64,000 bases of DNA from Variovorax sp. OAS795 (GCF_040546685.1 NZ_JBEPOH010000001.1:992001-1056000); one strand, 5' to 3'. Numbered from the stretch's first letter, positions 27,882 through 37,228 are shown. Notes: generated from the letters alone by a model not told the origin. A program made the numbers and translations.

Positions 27882-28277
27882 CTAGTGCAGCACGCGCGAA
27901 ACCGGTGCGCCGCCGATGTCGGCCTCCAGCACGAACATCGGGATCGGCACGTCGAAGCGTTCGCCGTCCTCGGTCACCACGAAATAGCTGCCGTGCATGG
28001 TGCCGCTGGGCGCCTGCAGGCGGCAGCCGCTGGTGTAGCGGAACGATTCTCCCGGCGCCAGCAGCGGCTGCTGGCCGATCACGCCCAGCCCCTTCACCTC
28101 CTGGGCATGGCCGGAAGCGTCGTTGATCAGCCAGTGGCGGGCGATGAGCTGGGCGCCGATTTCACCCACGTTGGTCAGCGTGACCGTGTAGGCGAAGGTG
28201 TAGACCTTGTCTGCCGGCGAGGACTGCTCCGCGAGATAGCGCGGCTCTACTTGGACACTGATGGGGCTTTGCGGCAT
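27882..28277 (-). CDS. apaG: ApaG protein
   Basis: A 131-residue single-domain ApaG/FBA-fold protein. Family features are VQVEPRYLAEQSSPADKVYTFAYTVTLTNVG near the N-terminus, ARHWLINDASGHAQEVKGLGVIGQQPLL in the middle and the GTMHGSYFVV segment late in the chain. ApaG has been linked to Co2+ resistance and Mg2+ efflux in Salmonella, but its biochemical role is unsettled. It is divergent from rpe with 71 bases between the start codons, an arrangement widely seen in Burkholderiales. Confidence 0.95.
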   Translation of the reverse strand: MPQSPISVQVEPRYLAEQSSPADKVYTFAYTVTLTNVGEIGAQLIARHWLINDASGHAQEVKGLGVIGQQPLLAPGESFRYTSGCRLQAPSGTMHGSYFVVTEDGERFDVPIPMFVLEADIGGAPVSRVLH

Positions 28278-28348
28278 GCGCGCGATGGTAACTTGCGGCT
28301 TCTCCTGCGCTGCTTTCCGGGTCTTGCGCGCGCTGCGACAATCGGCGC

Positions 28349-29041
28349 ATGAGCACGCCGTTCCGCATCGCCCCCTCCATTCTTTCCGCCGATTTCGCCT
28401 ACCTTGGCGACGAGCTGGCCAAGGTCATCGCCGCCGGCGCCGACTGGATCCATTTCGACGTGATGGACAACCATTACGTGCCCAACCTCACTTTCGGCCC
28501 GATGATCTGCAAGGCCCTGAAGCCCCATGCCAAGACGGCCAGCGGCGAGCCGGTGCCGATCGACGTGCACCTGATGATCCAGCCGGTCGACGCGCTGGCG
28601 GCGTCTTTCGCCGAAGCGGGCGCCGACTACATCAGCTTCCACCCCGACGCCTCGCCGCACGTGAACCGCAGCATCCAGGCCATCAAGGGCGCGGGCTGCA
28701 AGGCGGGCCTGGTATTCAATCCCGGGCTCGGCCTGGAGGCGCTCGACTGGGCCATCGACGACATCGACCTGATCCTGATCATGTCCGTGAACCCGGGTTT
28801 CGGCGGGCAGAGCTTCATCGACTCGGCGCTGCGCAAGATCGAACTCGCACGCAAGCGCATCGAACAGAGCGGCCGCGACATCCGCCTGGAGGTGGACGGC
28901 GGCATCAAGGCCGACAACATCGCGCGCGTGGCGTCCGCCGGCGCCGACACCTTCGTGGCCGGCAGCGCGATCTTCAACGCCAAGGACTACGGCGCAGTGA
29001 TCTCGTCGATGCGCGAGCAGCTCGCGGGCGTGGGCAAGTAA
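28349..29041 (+). CDS. rpe: Ribulose-phosphate 3-epimerase
   Basis: A 230-residue TIM-barrel epimerase interconverting ribulose 5-phosphate and xylulose 5-phosphate in the pentose phosphate and Calvin pathways. Conserved stretches: [52 protein letters not shown] and [11 protein letters not shown], which include the metal-binding His/Asp residues. A GACAAT -10-like element lies 11 bases before the start. It ends just before a convergent small gene. No phosphoglycolate phosphatase gene follows directly, although one often neighbours rpe in related genomes. Confidence 0.97.
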   Translation: MSTPFRIAPSILSADFAYLGDELAKVIAAGADWIHFDVMDNHYVPNLTFGPMICKALKPHAKTASGEPVPIDVHLMIQPVDALAASFAEAGADYISFHPDASPHVNRSIQAIKGAGCKAGLVFNPGLGLEALDWAIDDIDLILIMSVNPGFGGQSFIDSALRKIELARKRIEQSGRDIRLEVDGGIKADNIARVASAGADTFVAGSAIFNAKDYGAVISSMREQLAGVGK

Positions 29042-29047
29042 AAGAGC

Positions 29048-29320
29048 TCAGCGCTTGACCTTGTCGTTGTAGACGCGGTCGGTCACCGGGCCGCGGTCCG
29101 TGTCGACGACGCCGCGCTCGATGTCGTCATGGCCCTTGCGGCCCACCTCGGAGGGCTGTGCGTCCTGCGTCTGCTGGCTGTCCGACGACTCGTCGCGTTC
29201 ATGCGGCAGGCGCGGTGCCGAATCGCCGCCCTGTTCGATCTTGGTGTTGCCGCCGCCGGCGTCCCGCACCGGGTCTTTCGAGGTGTCGGGTTCCTTCGGA
29301 CGGGGCTTGCTGCTGGTCAT
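29048..29320 (-). CDS. Small hydrophilic protein of unknown function
   Basis: A 90-residue, very polar protein without signal or membrane segment, rich in Asp, Lys, Gln, Ser and Pro, and probably disordered (TSSKPRPKEPDTSKDP, DESSDSQQTQDAQ). A good ribosome binding site (GAAGGA) lies upstream of ATG 29320, which supports real translation. The pattern resembles small stress-related hydrophilic proteins found widely in Comamonadaceae, but no function is known. It is convergent with rpe. Confidence 0.6.
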   Translation of the reverse strand: MTSSKPRPKEPDTSKDPVRDAGGGNTKIEQGGDSAPRLPHERDESSDSQQTQDAQPSEVGRKGHDDIERGVVDTDRGPVTDRVYNDKVKR

Positions 29321-29463
29321 GGCACGGTTCCTTCTCTGTAGGGTCCGCTGAAGCCTGCATGGCGCCGGCAGTGGATCCGGTAGGACAGGCGAGGCACGCC
29401 CTGTAGGCCCTCCGCGCCGCGCCTCTTTGCACCAGGGGCGAAGCCTCCGCAATAATCGACCGC

Positions 29464-30471
29464 ATGTCCTCCGATCCTTTTGCCGGCGCCGCCACCGACA
29501 GCCTGCGCATCCACACCGTGGCCTCGCTGAATCCCGGTCCCCGGCTGCTCGTGATGGGCGGCGTCCATGGCGACGAAACCTGCGGCACCGTCGGCATCGA
29601 GCGCGTGCGGGCCGAGATCGACGGCGGCGCGCTCCAGCTGCTGCGCGGCCAGCTGACCCTGGTGCCCGTGGCCAACCCGCTGGCCCGGCGGCGGCTGCAG
29701 CGCGAGGGCGAGCGCAACCTCAACCGCCTGTTCAAGCCCGTGGCCGAGCCCACCGACTACGAGGGCAAGGTCACGAACGTGCTGTGCCCCCTGATCGAGC
29801 GGCACGACGTGCTGCTCGACCTGCATTCGTTCCAGAGCGAGGGCGAGGCCTTCGCGATGATCGGCCCGCGTGACAACCGCGGCGCCCTCGAACCCTTCGC
29901 GCGCGCCACCGAGGAAGGGCTGCTTGCGCTGCACCTGGGCACGCCCGTCGTGGTGGAGGGCTGGCTCGACATCTATGCCGCTGGCCTGGCGCAGCGCGCG
30001 GCCGGCGCGGCGGTCGGCGACGACGCGCTCGACTTCGGCCGCGGCACCAACGAATACATCCGCAACTGCGGCGGCTACGGCGTCACGCTCGAATGCGGCC
30101 AGCACCGCGACCCGCAAGCGCCCGAGGTCGCGTGGCGCGCCATTCGCCGCGCGCTGGCGCTGCTCGGCATGGCGGCGCTGCCCGAGGGCCTGCCGGGCGT
30201 GCCGCCCACGCCGCCCCGGCTCCTGCGCCTGGCCAGCGTCACGGACCGGCTCCACGAGGAAGACAGCTTCGTGCGCGACTGGGCCACCTTCGATCCGGTG
30301 CAGCGCGGCGAGCCCATCGGCATGCGCCACGACGGCACGTTGGTGAGCGCACCGGACGACGGGTTCATCGTCTTTCCCAATGCGCTGGCGTTGCCCGGCG
30401 CCGAGTGGTTCTACTTCGCGCGGCCGAGCGAGCGCGTGCTCGGGGCCGCGGCCGGCGCGCAGTCGGCCTGA
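29464..30471 (+). CDS. Succinylglutamate desuccinylase/aspartoacylase family zinc enzyme
   Basis: A 335-residue zinc carboxypeptidase-like amidohydrolase. Zinc ligands can be placed in GGVHGDETCG (His and Glu) and LLDLHSF (His). The catalytic glutamate is in GVTLECGQH near residue 210, and the substrate-arginine motif is in EGERNLNRLF. The C-terminal ~100 residues form the beta domain of the family. Members cleave N-acyl amino acids (N-succinylglutamate, N-acetylaspartate); the substrate is unknown. The astABCD operon is not nearby, so a role in arginine catabolism cannot be assumed. A TAATAAT-type -10 lies close upstream. Confidence 0.88.
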   Translation: MSSDPFAGAATDSLRIHTVASLNPGPRLLVMGGVHGDETCGTVGIERVRAEIDGGALQLLRGQLTLVPVANPLARRRLQREGERNLNRLFKPVAEPTDYEGKVTNVLCPLIERHDVLLDLHSFQSEGEAFAMIGPRDNRGALEPFARATEEGLLALHLGTPVVVEGWLDIYAAGLAQRAAGAAVGDDALDFGRGTNEYIRNCGGYGVTLECGQHRDPQAPEVAWRAIRRALALLGMAALPEGLPGVPPTPPRLLRLASVTDRLHEEDSFVRDWATFDPVQRGEPIGMRHDGTLVSAPDDGFIVFPNALALPGAEWFYFARPSERVLGAAAGAQSA

Positions 30472-30535
30472 ACCCTACGGCGGGCGCCGCAGCGTTCCTA
30501 CATCGGGCGGCGGCGCGCCGCGCAAGTCTCCATGC

Positions 30536-31426
30536 ATGGAGACCCCGGCACCACCGCGCATCACCCATGCCGAACGTGTGATCGACGCGGCGAGCGGCAT
30601 CACCAAGGGCGCCATCGCGGCCTACTACGCCAGCGTGGCGCCGCTGATCCTGCCCCACCTCCAGGGCCGGCCTGTGGCGCTGGTGCGCGCACCGGAAGGC
30701 GTGGGCGGCGAGCTGTTCTTCCAGAAGCATGCGCGGCACAGCGACATCCAGGGCATCAAGCTGCTCGATCCCGCGCTCGATCCGGGACACGATCCGCTGC
30801 TGCAGATCGACACCGAACGGGCATTGGTCGGCGCCGCGCAGTTCAACACCCTCGAGCTGCACACCTGGAACGCCACCTCGCGCGCCATCGGCAAGCCCGA
30901 CCGCATGACTTTCGACCTGGACCCCGGCGAAGGCGTCGACTGGCAGCAGATGCAGGAGGCGGCGCTGCTCGTGCACGTGCTGCTCGACGAACTCGGACTG
31001 CCGGCCTTCGTGAAGACCAGCGGCGGCAAGGGGCTGCACGTGGTGGTGCCGCTGCGCCGCCAGTACGGCTGGGACGAGGTGCGGGGCTTCTCGCGCGCCA
31101 TCGTGGAGCACCTGGCGCGCACGGTGCCGGGGCGCTTCGTGGCCAAGAGCGGCCCGCGCAACCGCATCGGCAAGATCTTCCCGGACTATCTACGCAATGG
31201 CTTCGGCGCCACCACGGCCTGTGCCTGGTCGGTGCGCGCGCGCCCGGGCCTGGGCGTTTCGGTGCCGCTGGCCTGGGAAGAGCTGCCCGACCTGGGCAGC
31301 GCCGCACACTGGACGGTCGCCAACATCGGCGAGCGGCTGGCCGTCGGCAACACGCCCTGGAATGCGATGGAAGCCCGCCGCGCGACGCTGGGCGCCGCGA
31401 TGCGGATGCTGGGCTACCTGCCGTAG
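30536..31426 (+). CDS. Stand-alone LigD polymerase-domain protein
   Basis: A 296-residue protein matching only the polymerase/primase (PolDom) module of bacterial LigD, the repair polymerase of non-homologous end joining. The catalytic metal site is visible in MTFDLDPGEG (Asp-x-Asp), followed by KTSGGKGLHVVVPL and KIFPDYLRNGFGATTACAWSVRARPG. No ligase or 3'-phosphoesterase domain is attached, and no ku gene is present in the window. ATG 30536 is chosen because it precedes METPAPPRITHAERVID, the usual domain entry; another ATG at 30532 is out of frame. The stand-alone form may assist LigD encoded elsewhere or act in separate repair. Confidence 0.88.
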   Translation: METPAPPRITHAERVIDAASGITKGAIAAYYASVAPLILPHLQGRPVALVRAPEGVGGELFFQKHARHSDIQGIKLLDPALDPGHDPLLQIDTERALVGAAQFNTLELHTWNATSRAIGKPDRMTFDLDPGEGVDWQQMQEAALLVHVLLDELGLPAFVKTSGGKGLHVVVPLRRQYGWDEVRGFSRAIVEHLARTVPGRFVAKSGPRNRIGKIFPDYLRNGFGATTACAWSVRARPGLGVSVPLAWEELPDLGSAAHWTVANIGERLAVGNTPWNAMEARRATLGAAMRMLGYLP

Positions 31427-31442
31427 CGCCAGGCGCGGCCTG

Positions 31443-32258
31443 CTACAGGACCTCGTCGGTCGTCACCTCGAAGCGAAGCAGCGAGTTGGCGCCGAACACC
31501 ATGGTGATCGGCACGTCGGCCGCGTCGCGGCCGCGCGCGATCACGATGCGGCCGATGCGCGGCACGTTGTGGCGCGCATCGAAGGTGTGCCAGCGGTCGC
31601 CCAGGTAGACCTCGAACCAGGCGCTGAAGTCCATCGGGTACGGCACCGGCGGGATGCCGATGTCGCCGAGATAGCCCGTGGCATAGCGCGCCGGAATGTT
31701 CATGCAGCGGCACAGCGTGATGGCCAGGTGGGCGAAGTCACGGCACACGCCCGTGCCCTCGCGATGGCCCTCGAGCGCGGTGCGCGTCGGGCGTGCGGTC
31801 TGGTAGTCGAAGCGCAGGTGGCCGTGCACGTAGTCGCAGATCGCCTGCACGCGGTTCCAGCCCGGCGCCACGCGGCCGAAGGTGTCCCAGGCGAACTGCA
31901 GCAGTTCGCTGTCGACCTCGCAATAGCGGCTCGGCAGCAGGAAGGGCAGCGTGGACACCGGCAGGTCGGCGGCCGCGTGCTCCACGGCGCCGTAGTCCAC
32001 CGGGTCGGTCCAGCCGGGGTCGAACACCACCGCATGGTTGCGCAGCCGCACGCTGGCCACACCCGCGGGAATGCGCACCCGCGCGCAATGGTTGTCGAAG
32101 CTGTCCATGTAGTAGTCGGTGTGCAGCGGCGGCGTGATGGTGATGTGCTCCCCGTCCTGGAGATCCGCCGCGCGCGACGGATGGACCTGCAGCATGTAGA
32201 TCAAGGCCGTGGGGGCCGTGACGGCGAGCTCGATGTCGAAACCGATCCTGATCTGCAT
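31443..32258 (-). CDS. Transglutaminase-like cysteine protease family protein
   Basis: A 271-residue cytoplasmic protein with an N-terminal beta region (about residues 1-110) and a transglutaminase-like core. The catalytic triad is recognisable: Cys in REGTGVCRDFAHLA, His in DRWHTFDARHN and Asp immediately after. The sequence AGWNRVQAICDYVHGHLRFDYQ-type helix precedes the core. These proteins are widespread in proteobacteria and may act as peptidases or amidases; the substrate is unknown. A good ribosome binding site (GGGAAG) supports ATG 32258. It is divergent from the small membrane protein/katE unit. Confidence 0.88.
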   Translation of the reverse strand: MQIRIGFDIELAVTAPTALIYMLQVHPSRAADLQDGEHITITPPLHTDYYMDSFDNHCARVRIPAGVASVRLRNHAVVFDPGWTDPVDYGAVEHAAADLPVSTLPFLLPSRYCEVDSELLQFAWDTFGRVAPGWNRVQAICDYVHGHLRFDYQTARPTRTALEGHREGTGVCRDFAHLAITLCRCMNIPARYATGYLGDIGIPPVPYPMDFSAWFEVYLGDRWHTFDARHNVPRIGRIVIARGRDAADVPITMVFGANSLLRFEVTTDEVL

Positions 32259-32591
32259 TTGCTTCTTCCCTGTGTGTGAATCATGTGCTGCCGCTGTCGT
32301 GCAAGCAGGCTTCGTGCCGCCTGCCGCCGATGCTATAGGGCGCACCTTGCCGCGGCATGCGGGCAGATACGCCAGGCGCCGTAGGCGGGGGCCCGGGGCT
32401 GTCGGTGCGCTCCTACCCCCTGCACGCCGCCTCTCCCACACCCGGGGGCGAGCCGCCACTACGGGTAACAGTGTGAGAAAAACATAACCTTTGGATTCGC
32501 TCGCAAAAGCCTCGCGACACCGCTTTCGTGGCTTCATGGAGGCTGCAGCGCAAGCATCGAGTTGTTGAAATCAGACCTGCTGGAGCGAATC
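32259..32591. promoter_or_regulatory. Divergent intergenic region upstream of transglutaminase and katE unit
   Basis: This 333-base stretch contains no convincing gene. It has a GC-rich part and then an AT-richer patch at about 32460-32505 (GTGAGAAAAACATAACC) that probably holds the promoter of the small membrane protein/catalase unit. A sequence GGCGCCGTAGGCGGGG at 32375-32390 is a weak relative of the block motif found upstream of the CHAT and type VI clusters. No specific sigma or repressor site could be assigned. Confidence 0.35.
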
Positions 32592-32759
32592 ATGGAGTTC
32601 TCGTCGCTGTTCGATTCACTCACCGGTGCTTGGGGAGATGAAATCCTTTTCTGGGTGGTGGCCGCCGTGGCGGGCTTCATCTGCCTGATTGCGCTGGTGA
32701 ACGTGCTGGACCTTTTTCTCGACAACGAAGTTGACCCCCCCATGAAAGATCCTCGATGA
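32592..32759 (+). CDS. Small single-span membrane protein coupled to catalase
   Basis: A 55-residue protein with one strong transmembrane helix (about residues 21-42, ILFWVVAAVAGFICLIALVNV) followed by an acidic tail. ATG 32592 (MEFSSLFDS) is chosen over the TTG at 32562 because GGAG lies about 8 bases upstream. The stop codon overlaps the catalase ATG (ATGA), so translation of the two is coupled. No family was recognised. Its position suggests a role in oxidative or envelope stress, which is inference only. Confidence 0.65.
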   Translation: MEFSSLFDSLTGAWGDEILFWVVAAVAGFICLIALVNVLDLFLDNEVDPPMKDPR

Positions 32760-34942
32760 CGCCTCAGAACAAGGCCGCCGCCGGTCGCCGGTCGAAGGCC
32801 ACGGATGGCAGCAATGCCAAGCAGCAGCAGCTCGATGGCTTCGCGACCGATCATGCGCCCAATCTGACGACCAACCAGGGTCTTCAGATTCCCGACAACC
32901 ACAACTCGCTCAAGGCCGGGTTGCGCGGGCCCACGCTGCTCGAAGATTTCATCCTGCGCGAGAAGATCACGCACTTCGACCACGAGCGCATTCCGGAGCG
33001 CGCGGTGCATGCGCGCGGCTCGGCGGCGCACGGGTTCTTCCAGGTCTACAAGTCGATGTCGCAGTTCACCTCGGCCGACTTCCTGCAGGACCCCGATGCG
33101 AAGACGCCCGTTTTCGTGCGCTTCTCGACCGTGGCGGGCTCGCGCGGCTCGGCCGACACGGTGCGCGACGTGCGCGGCTTTGCCGTCAAGTTCTACACCC
33201 GCGAAGGCAACTACGACCTCGTGGGCAACAACATCCCGGTGTTCTTCATCCAGGACGCGATGAAGTTCCCCGACCTCATCCACGCCGTGAAGCCCGAGCC
33301 GCACCACGAGATGCCGCAGGCCGCGAGCGCGCACGACACCTTCTGGGACTTCGCATCGCTGATGCCCGAGAGCACGCACATGCTGATGTGGGCGATGTCG
33401 GACCGTGCCATTCCGCGCAGCCTTCGCATGATGGAAGGCTTCGGCGTGCACACCTTCCGCTTCGTCAACAACCGCGGCGAGAGCCACTTCGTGAAGTTCC
33501 ACTGGAAGCCCAAGCTCGGCATCCATGGCCTCGCCTGGGACGAAGCGCAGAAGATCGCGGGCAAGGACCCCGACTTCCATCGCCGCGACCTGTGGGAATC
33601 CATCGAGCAGGGCGACTTTCCCGAATGGGAGCTCGGCGTGCAGCTCATCGCGCCCGACAAGGCGCAGTCGCTCGGCTTCGACCTGCTGGACCCGACCAAG
33701 CTCATTCCCGAGGAGATGGTGCCGGTGCAGCGCATCGGCCGGCTGGTGCTCAACCGCAACCCCGACAACTTCTTTGCCGAGACCGAGCAGGTCGCGTTCC
33801 ATCCCGGGCACGTGGTGCCGGGCATCGACTTCAGCAACGATCCGCTGTTGCAGGGCCGGCTCTTCTCGTACACCGACACGCAGATCTCGCGGCTGGGCGG
33901 CGCCAACTTCCATGAGCTGCCCATCAACAAGAGCGTGTGCCCCTTCCACAACTTCCAGCGCGACGGCATGCACCGCCAGACGATCGCGCGCGGCCAGGTG
34001 GCCTACGAGCCCAATTCGCTCGGCGACGGCAAGGAGTTCCGCGTCGATGGCGGCAGCGTCGGCTTCCAGACCTACCCCGAGGACATCGAGGGCACCAAGG
34101 TGCGGCGGCGCAGCCCCACCTTCGACGACCACTTCACGCAGGCGCGCCTGTTCTTCAACAGCCAGAGCGCGGCCGAGAAGGAACATATCGTCGCGGGCTT
34201 CCGCTTCGAGCTCTCGAAGGTCGATGTGCCGGCGATCCGCCAGCGCATGGTCGACAACCTCGCGCACGTCGACGAGAAGCTCGCGCGCCGCGTGGCCGAG
34301 CCCCTGGGCATCGGTGCGCCCGACGCCAAGGCGGCCGCCGGCCGCGCGGGCTTTCGCGAGCACCGCATGACCCTGCCGATCGAGGAATCACGCGCGCTCA
34401 GCATGGCCGATACCGGCGACGGTTCCATCCGCACACGCAAGATCGCGATCCTGGTGGCCGACGGCATCGACTCCGCCTCGCTCAAGCCGATCCGCGATGC
34501 GCTCGAGCAGGCCGGCGGGCGCTGCAAGGTGGTCGGGCCGCGCCTGGGCACCGTCGCCAGCGCATCGAAGCGGCAGATCGACATCGACATGACCTTTGCC
34601 AACGCGCCGTCCGTGATGTTCGATGCCGTGCTGGTGCCCGGTGGCAGCCTCGGCGCCGCGACGCTCGCGGGCATGGGCGATGCGGTGCACTTCGTGCTGG
34701 AGGCCTACAAGCATTGCAAGGCGATCTGCACCGTGGGCGAGGGCGTGCAGCTGCTCTCCAGGCTGGGCATCGGCGCGGACGCACAACAGGCCGACCTGCC
34801 GCCCGGCGTGGTGGTGGCCGCCACACCCGTGACCAACCTCGGCGACGCGACCGCGGCCATGCAGATCGCGCAGGATTTCATCGCCGCCATTGCCAGGCAT
34901 CGGCACTGGGAGCGGACCGACATCGATTCGGTCCCCGCCTGA
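32756..34942 (+). CDS. katE: Large-subunit catalase HPII
   Basis: A 728-residue clade 2 monofunctional haem catalase that dismutates hydrogen peroxide. Catalytic His85 is in RAVHARGSAAHG, Asn159 in GNNIPVFFIQD, and the haem-ligand Tyr372 in RLFSYTDTQISRLGG. The C-terminal ~150 residues form the DJ-1/PfpI-like domain typical of large catalases (KIAILVADGIDSASL, VPGGSLGAATL). Length is close to E. coli HPII (753 residues). Translation is coupled to a small membrane protein by an ATGA overlap. It is followed by the intergenic block motif upstream of the CHAT gene. Confidence 0.96.
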   Translation: MTPQNKAAAGRRSKATDGSNAKQQQLDGFATDHAPNLTTNQGLQIPDNHNSLKAGLRGPTLLEDFILREKITHFDHERIPERAVHARGSAAHGFFQVYKSMSQFTSADFLQDPDAKTPVFVRFSTVAGSRGSADTVRDVRGFAVKFYTREGNYDLVGNNIPVFFIQDAMKFPDLIHAVKPEPHHEMPQAASAHDTFWDFASLMPESTHMLMWAMSDRAIPRSLRMMEGFGVHTFRFVNNRGESHFVKFHWKPKLGIHGLAWDEAQKIAGKDPDFHRRDLWESIEQGDFPEWELGVQLIAPDKAQSLGFDLLDPTKLIPEEMVPVQRIGRLVLNRNPDNFFAETEQVAFHPGHVVPGIDFSNDPLLQGRLFSYTDTQISRLGGANFHELPINKSVCPFHNFQRDGMHRQTIARGQVAYEPNSLGDGKEFRVDGGSVGFQTYPEDIEGTKVRRRSPTFDDHFTQARLFFNSQSAAEKEHIVAGFRFELSKVDVPAIRQRMVDNLAHVDEKLARRVAEPLGIGAPDAKAAAGRAGFREHRMTLPIEESRALSMADTGDGSIRTRKIAILVADGIDSASLKPIRDALEQAGGRCKVVGPRLGTVASASKRQIDIDMTFANAPSVMFDAVLVPGGSLGAATLAGMGDAVHFVLEAYKHCKAICTVGEGVQLLSRLGIGADAQQADLPPGVVVAATPVTNLGDATAAMQIAQDFIAAIARHRHWERTDIDSVPA

Positions 34943-34944
34943 CG

Positions 34945-34981
34945 TAGTCCTTTTGCGCTAGGCCGTCTTGTGAATAGGCGG
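34945..34981. promoter_or_regulatory. Three-block motif upstream of the CHAT gene
   Basis: Between katE and the CHAT gene are the blocks TAGTCC (34945), TAGGCCGT (34959) and TAGGCGG (34975). The same three blocks occur in the same order upstream of tssK (53124, 53158 and 53166). A shared regulator-binding site is plausible, but no known binding consensus was matched. Confidence 0.35.
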
Positions 34982-35086
34982 GGCGCAAGGCCCCTCCTAG
35001 ACTTTCCCCACGAGGCCTGAACGGCGCGCACTTCCGCGGCGTCGACCCCCGCATCCGCGGGTACACGGGCCGCGCGCGGGGGTCCA

Positions 35087-37228
35087 ATGACGTGGTTTTC
35101 GAGAACGGGATGGGAGCGCTCGGCACGTCGTGCAGGCGCTGCCGGTGCCCTCGGGTTGGCGTGCGTTCTTCTGCTGGGCCACGGGCCGCTGGCGTTCGCG
35201 CAGCAGGCGCCCAGTGCCGAGGCCGAGGCCAGCAAGGCCGAGCAGGCGCGGCTCGCCGACACCGACACCTTGCTGGCGTTGACCAGCGAGGGCGCGGTGC
35301 TCTACGGGCAGGATGCGGTCAAGCTCTCGGGCTACCAGTACTGCAGCCAGGCCGTGGCGCTCGCCGAGGCCGGCGAGTTCCGCCAGAGCGTGCGTGCCGC
35401 CAGCAAGGCGCTGCACCTGGCCAATGCCACGCGCGATCCCAATCTCATGGCCATGGCCAACCGCGACCTGGCCATCGTCTACAGCTATTCGGGCCAGCTC
35501 GACAAGGCCGAGGAGTTTGCCCGCGAGGCGCTCAGGCACCCGGCACGCGACCCCAAGCTGGTGGTCGGCCCGGTGCAGAAGGTGATCGGCGACGTGCGCA
35601 CGCGCCGCGGCGACTATGCCGGCGCCGTGCTCAGCTACGACGAGGCCCTGGCCAACAGCTCGACGCGCTATGCGCCGCTGGTGCAGGCCTCGCTCGTCAA
35701 CGCGCTCATCGAAGCGGGTGACGCCGCGCGGGCGCGCGACGTGCTCGCCGGCATGGCGCCGCCCAAGGATGCACCGCTCACCGCGCAGCTCGACCGCACC
35801 CGCGCACGGCTGCTGCTGGCCGAGAACAAGCCGGGCGAGGCCCGCGACCTGTACCGCGCGCTCACCGCGCGGCAGGTGGGCACCGACACCGAGTACTACC
35901 GCCTGTGGGCCTGGGACGGCGTGGCGCGCAGCGAGCTCGCGCTGGGGCAGAAGCAGGCCGCGGCCGAAGCCATGGCGCGCGCGCTGGGCGGCATCGACCA
36001 GGTGCGCGCCAGGTTCCGCAGCGAAGAATTCAAGATGGGCCTGTTCTCGGACCTGCAGTCGGTGTTCGAGCGGGGCGTGTCGATCTACAGCGACGCCGGC
36101 GATGCGCGCCAGGCCTTCGAGGTGAGCGAGCGCAGCCGTTCGCGCGCGTTGCTCGACGCGGTGCGCGGCCGCGCGAAGATCAGCGACCGTGCCGCGAACA
36201 CCGTCGACCTGGCGACGCTGCAGGGCGCGCTGGCGCCCGACGAGCGCGTGGTGCAGTTCCATTCGCTGCCCGACCGGCTGCTGGTGTGGGTCGTGAGCCC
36301 CACCGGCATCCAGGCCCACACCGTGGCGGTGCGCCGCGAGGAGCTGACCGAGCTGGTCGAGGTGTTCCGCAATTCCATCGTGCGCGGCCGCCGCACGGCC
36401 ATCGCCAATGCCGACAAGCTGGGCACCGCGCTGCTCGCACCGCTCGGCCTCGCATCGGGACAGCGGATGATCGTGGTGCCCCACGGGCCGCTGCACTACC
36501 TGCCGTTCCAGGCGCTGCGCCTCGATGGACGCTACGTGATCGAGGCGCATCCGGTGGCGGTGGCCCCCTCGATCAGCATCGCGGTGCAGCTCGCGCAGCG
36601 CACGCCGCGCGTGAGCGCATCGCTCACGGCCTTCGGCAATCCGCGCATCGAGGACAAGTACGACCTGCCCGGCGCCGAGCTCGAAGTGAAGCAGCTGGCG
36701 CAGCTGTTCCCGCGCAACACCGTGTACATGGGCGCCGCGGCCACCAAGACGCAGTTCCGCGAGGTGTCCGCGCGGTCGCCGCTGATGCACGTGGCGGCCC
36801 ATGCCGAGGCCGATGCGGTCGATCCGCTGTACTCGCGCATCCTGCTGGCCAACGAAGGCGGCAAGCAGAATTTCCTGGAGGCGCACGAGATCCTCGGCCT
36901 GCCGATGGACGGCACGGCGCTGGTCACGCTCTCGGCCTGCGAATCGGGGCTCGGACGCATCGCGCAGGGCGACGAGGTGCTGGGCTTCACGCGCTCCTTT
37001 CTTTCGGCCGGCAGCTCGAGCCTGATCGCCTCGCTGTGGCCGGTGTCGGACGACGCGACCGCGGTGCTCATGGGCACGCTCTACGGGGAGCTGTCGAAGG
37101 GCCGCGACATCCAGAAGGCGATGCAGGCCGGACAGCTGGCGGTCCTGAAGGACCCCAAGATGTCCCACCCCTTCTTCTGGGCCCCGTTCAACCTCATCGG
37201 CAACTGGCGCCTCACGGTGGGAAGCTGA
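35087..37228 (+). CDS. Exported TPR-CHAT peptidase-like protein
   Basis: A 713-residue protein with a probable signal peptide (LGLACVLLLGHGPLAFAQ, residues about 20-38). A tetratricopeptide-like helical region follows (about 75-360), then a C-terminal CHAT domain (about 420-710). The caspase-like dyad is complete: His572 in HVAAHAEAD and Cys618 in LSACESGLGR, with the PHGPLHYLPFQAL segment typical of CHAT upstream. CHAT proteins are caspase/separase-related proteases; some are activated by phage sensors in the cytoplasm, but this one appears to be exported. It precedes the two-partner secretion genes on the same strand, separated only by a repeat element. A role in processing or quality control of the exoprotein is possible but unproven. 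Confidence 0.88.
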   Translation: MTWFSRTGWERSARRAGAAGALGLACVLLLGHGPLAFAQQAPSAEAEASKAEQARLADTDTLLALTSEGAVLYGQDAVKLSGYQYCSQAVALAEAGEFRQSVRAASKALHLANATRDPNLMAMANRDLAIVYSYSGQLDKAEEFAREALRHPARDPKLVVGPVQKVIGDVRTRRGDYAGAVLSYDEALANSSTRYAPLVQASLVNALIEAGDAARARDVLAGMAPPKDAPLTAQLDRTRARLLLAENKPGEARDLYRALTARQVGTDTEYYRLWAWDGVARSELALGQKQAAAEAMARALGGIDQVRARFRSEEFKMGLFSDLQSVFERGVSIYSDAGDARQAFEVSERSRSRALLDAVRGRAKISDRAANTVDLATLQGALAPDERVVQFHSLPDRLLVWVVSPTGIQAHTVAVRREELTELVEVFRNSIVRGRRTAIANADKLGTALLAPLGLASGQRMIVVPHGPLHYLPFQALRLDGRYVIEAHPVAVAPSISIAVQLAQRTPRVSASLTAFGNPRIEDKYDLPGAELEVKQLAQLFPRNTVYMGAAATKTQFREVSARSPLMHVAAHAEADAVDPLYSRILLANEGGKQNFLEAHEILGLPMDGTALVTLSACESGLGRIAQGDEVLGFTRSFLSAGSSSLIASLWPVSDDATAVLMGTLYGELSKGRDIQKAMQAGQLAVLKDPKMSHPFFWAPFNLIGNWRLTVGS

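Noticed and set aside
30536..31426. Complete NHEJ operon (Ku-LigD)
   Set aside because: Only the polymerase module is present; neighbours are an aspartoacylase-like enzyme and a transglutaminase.
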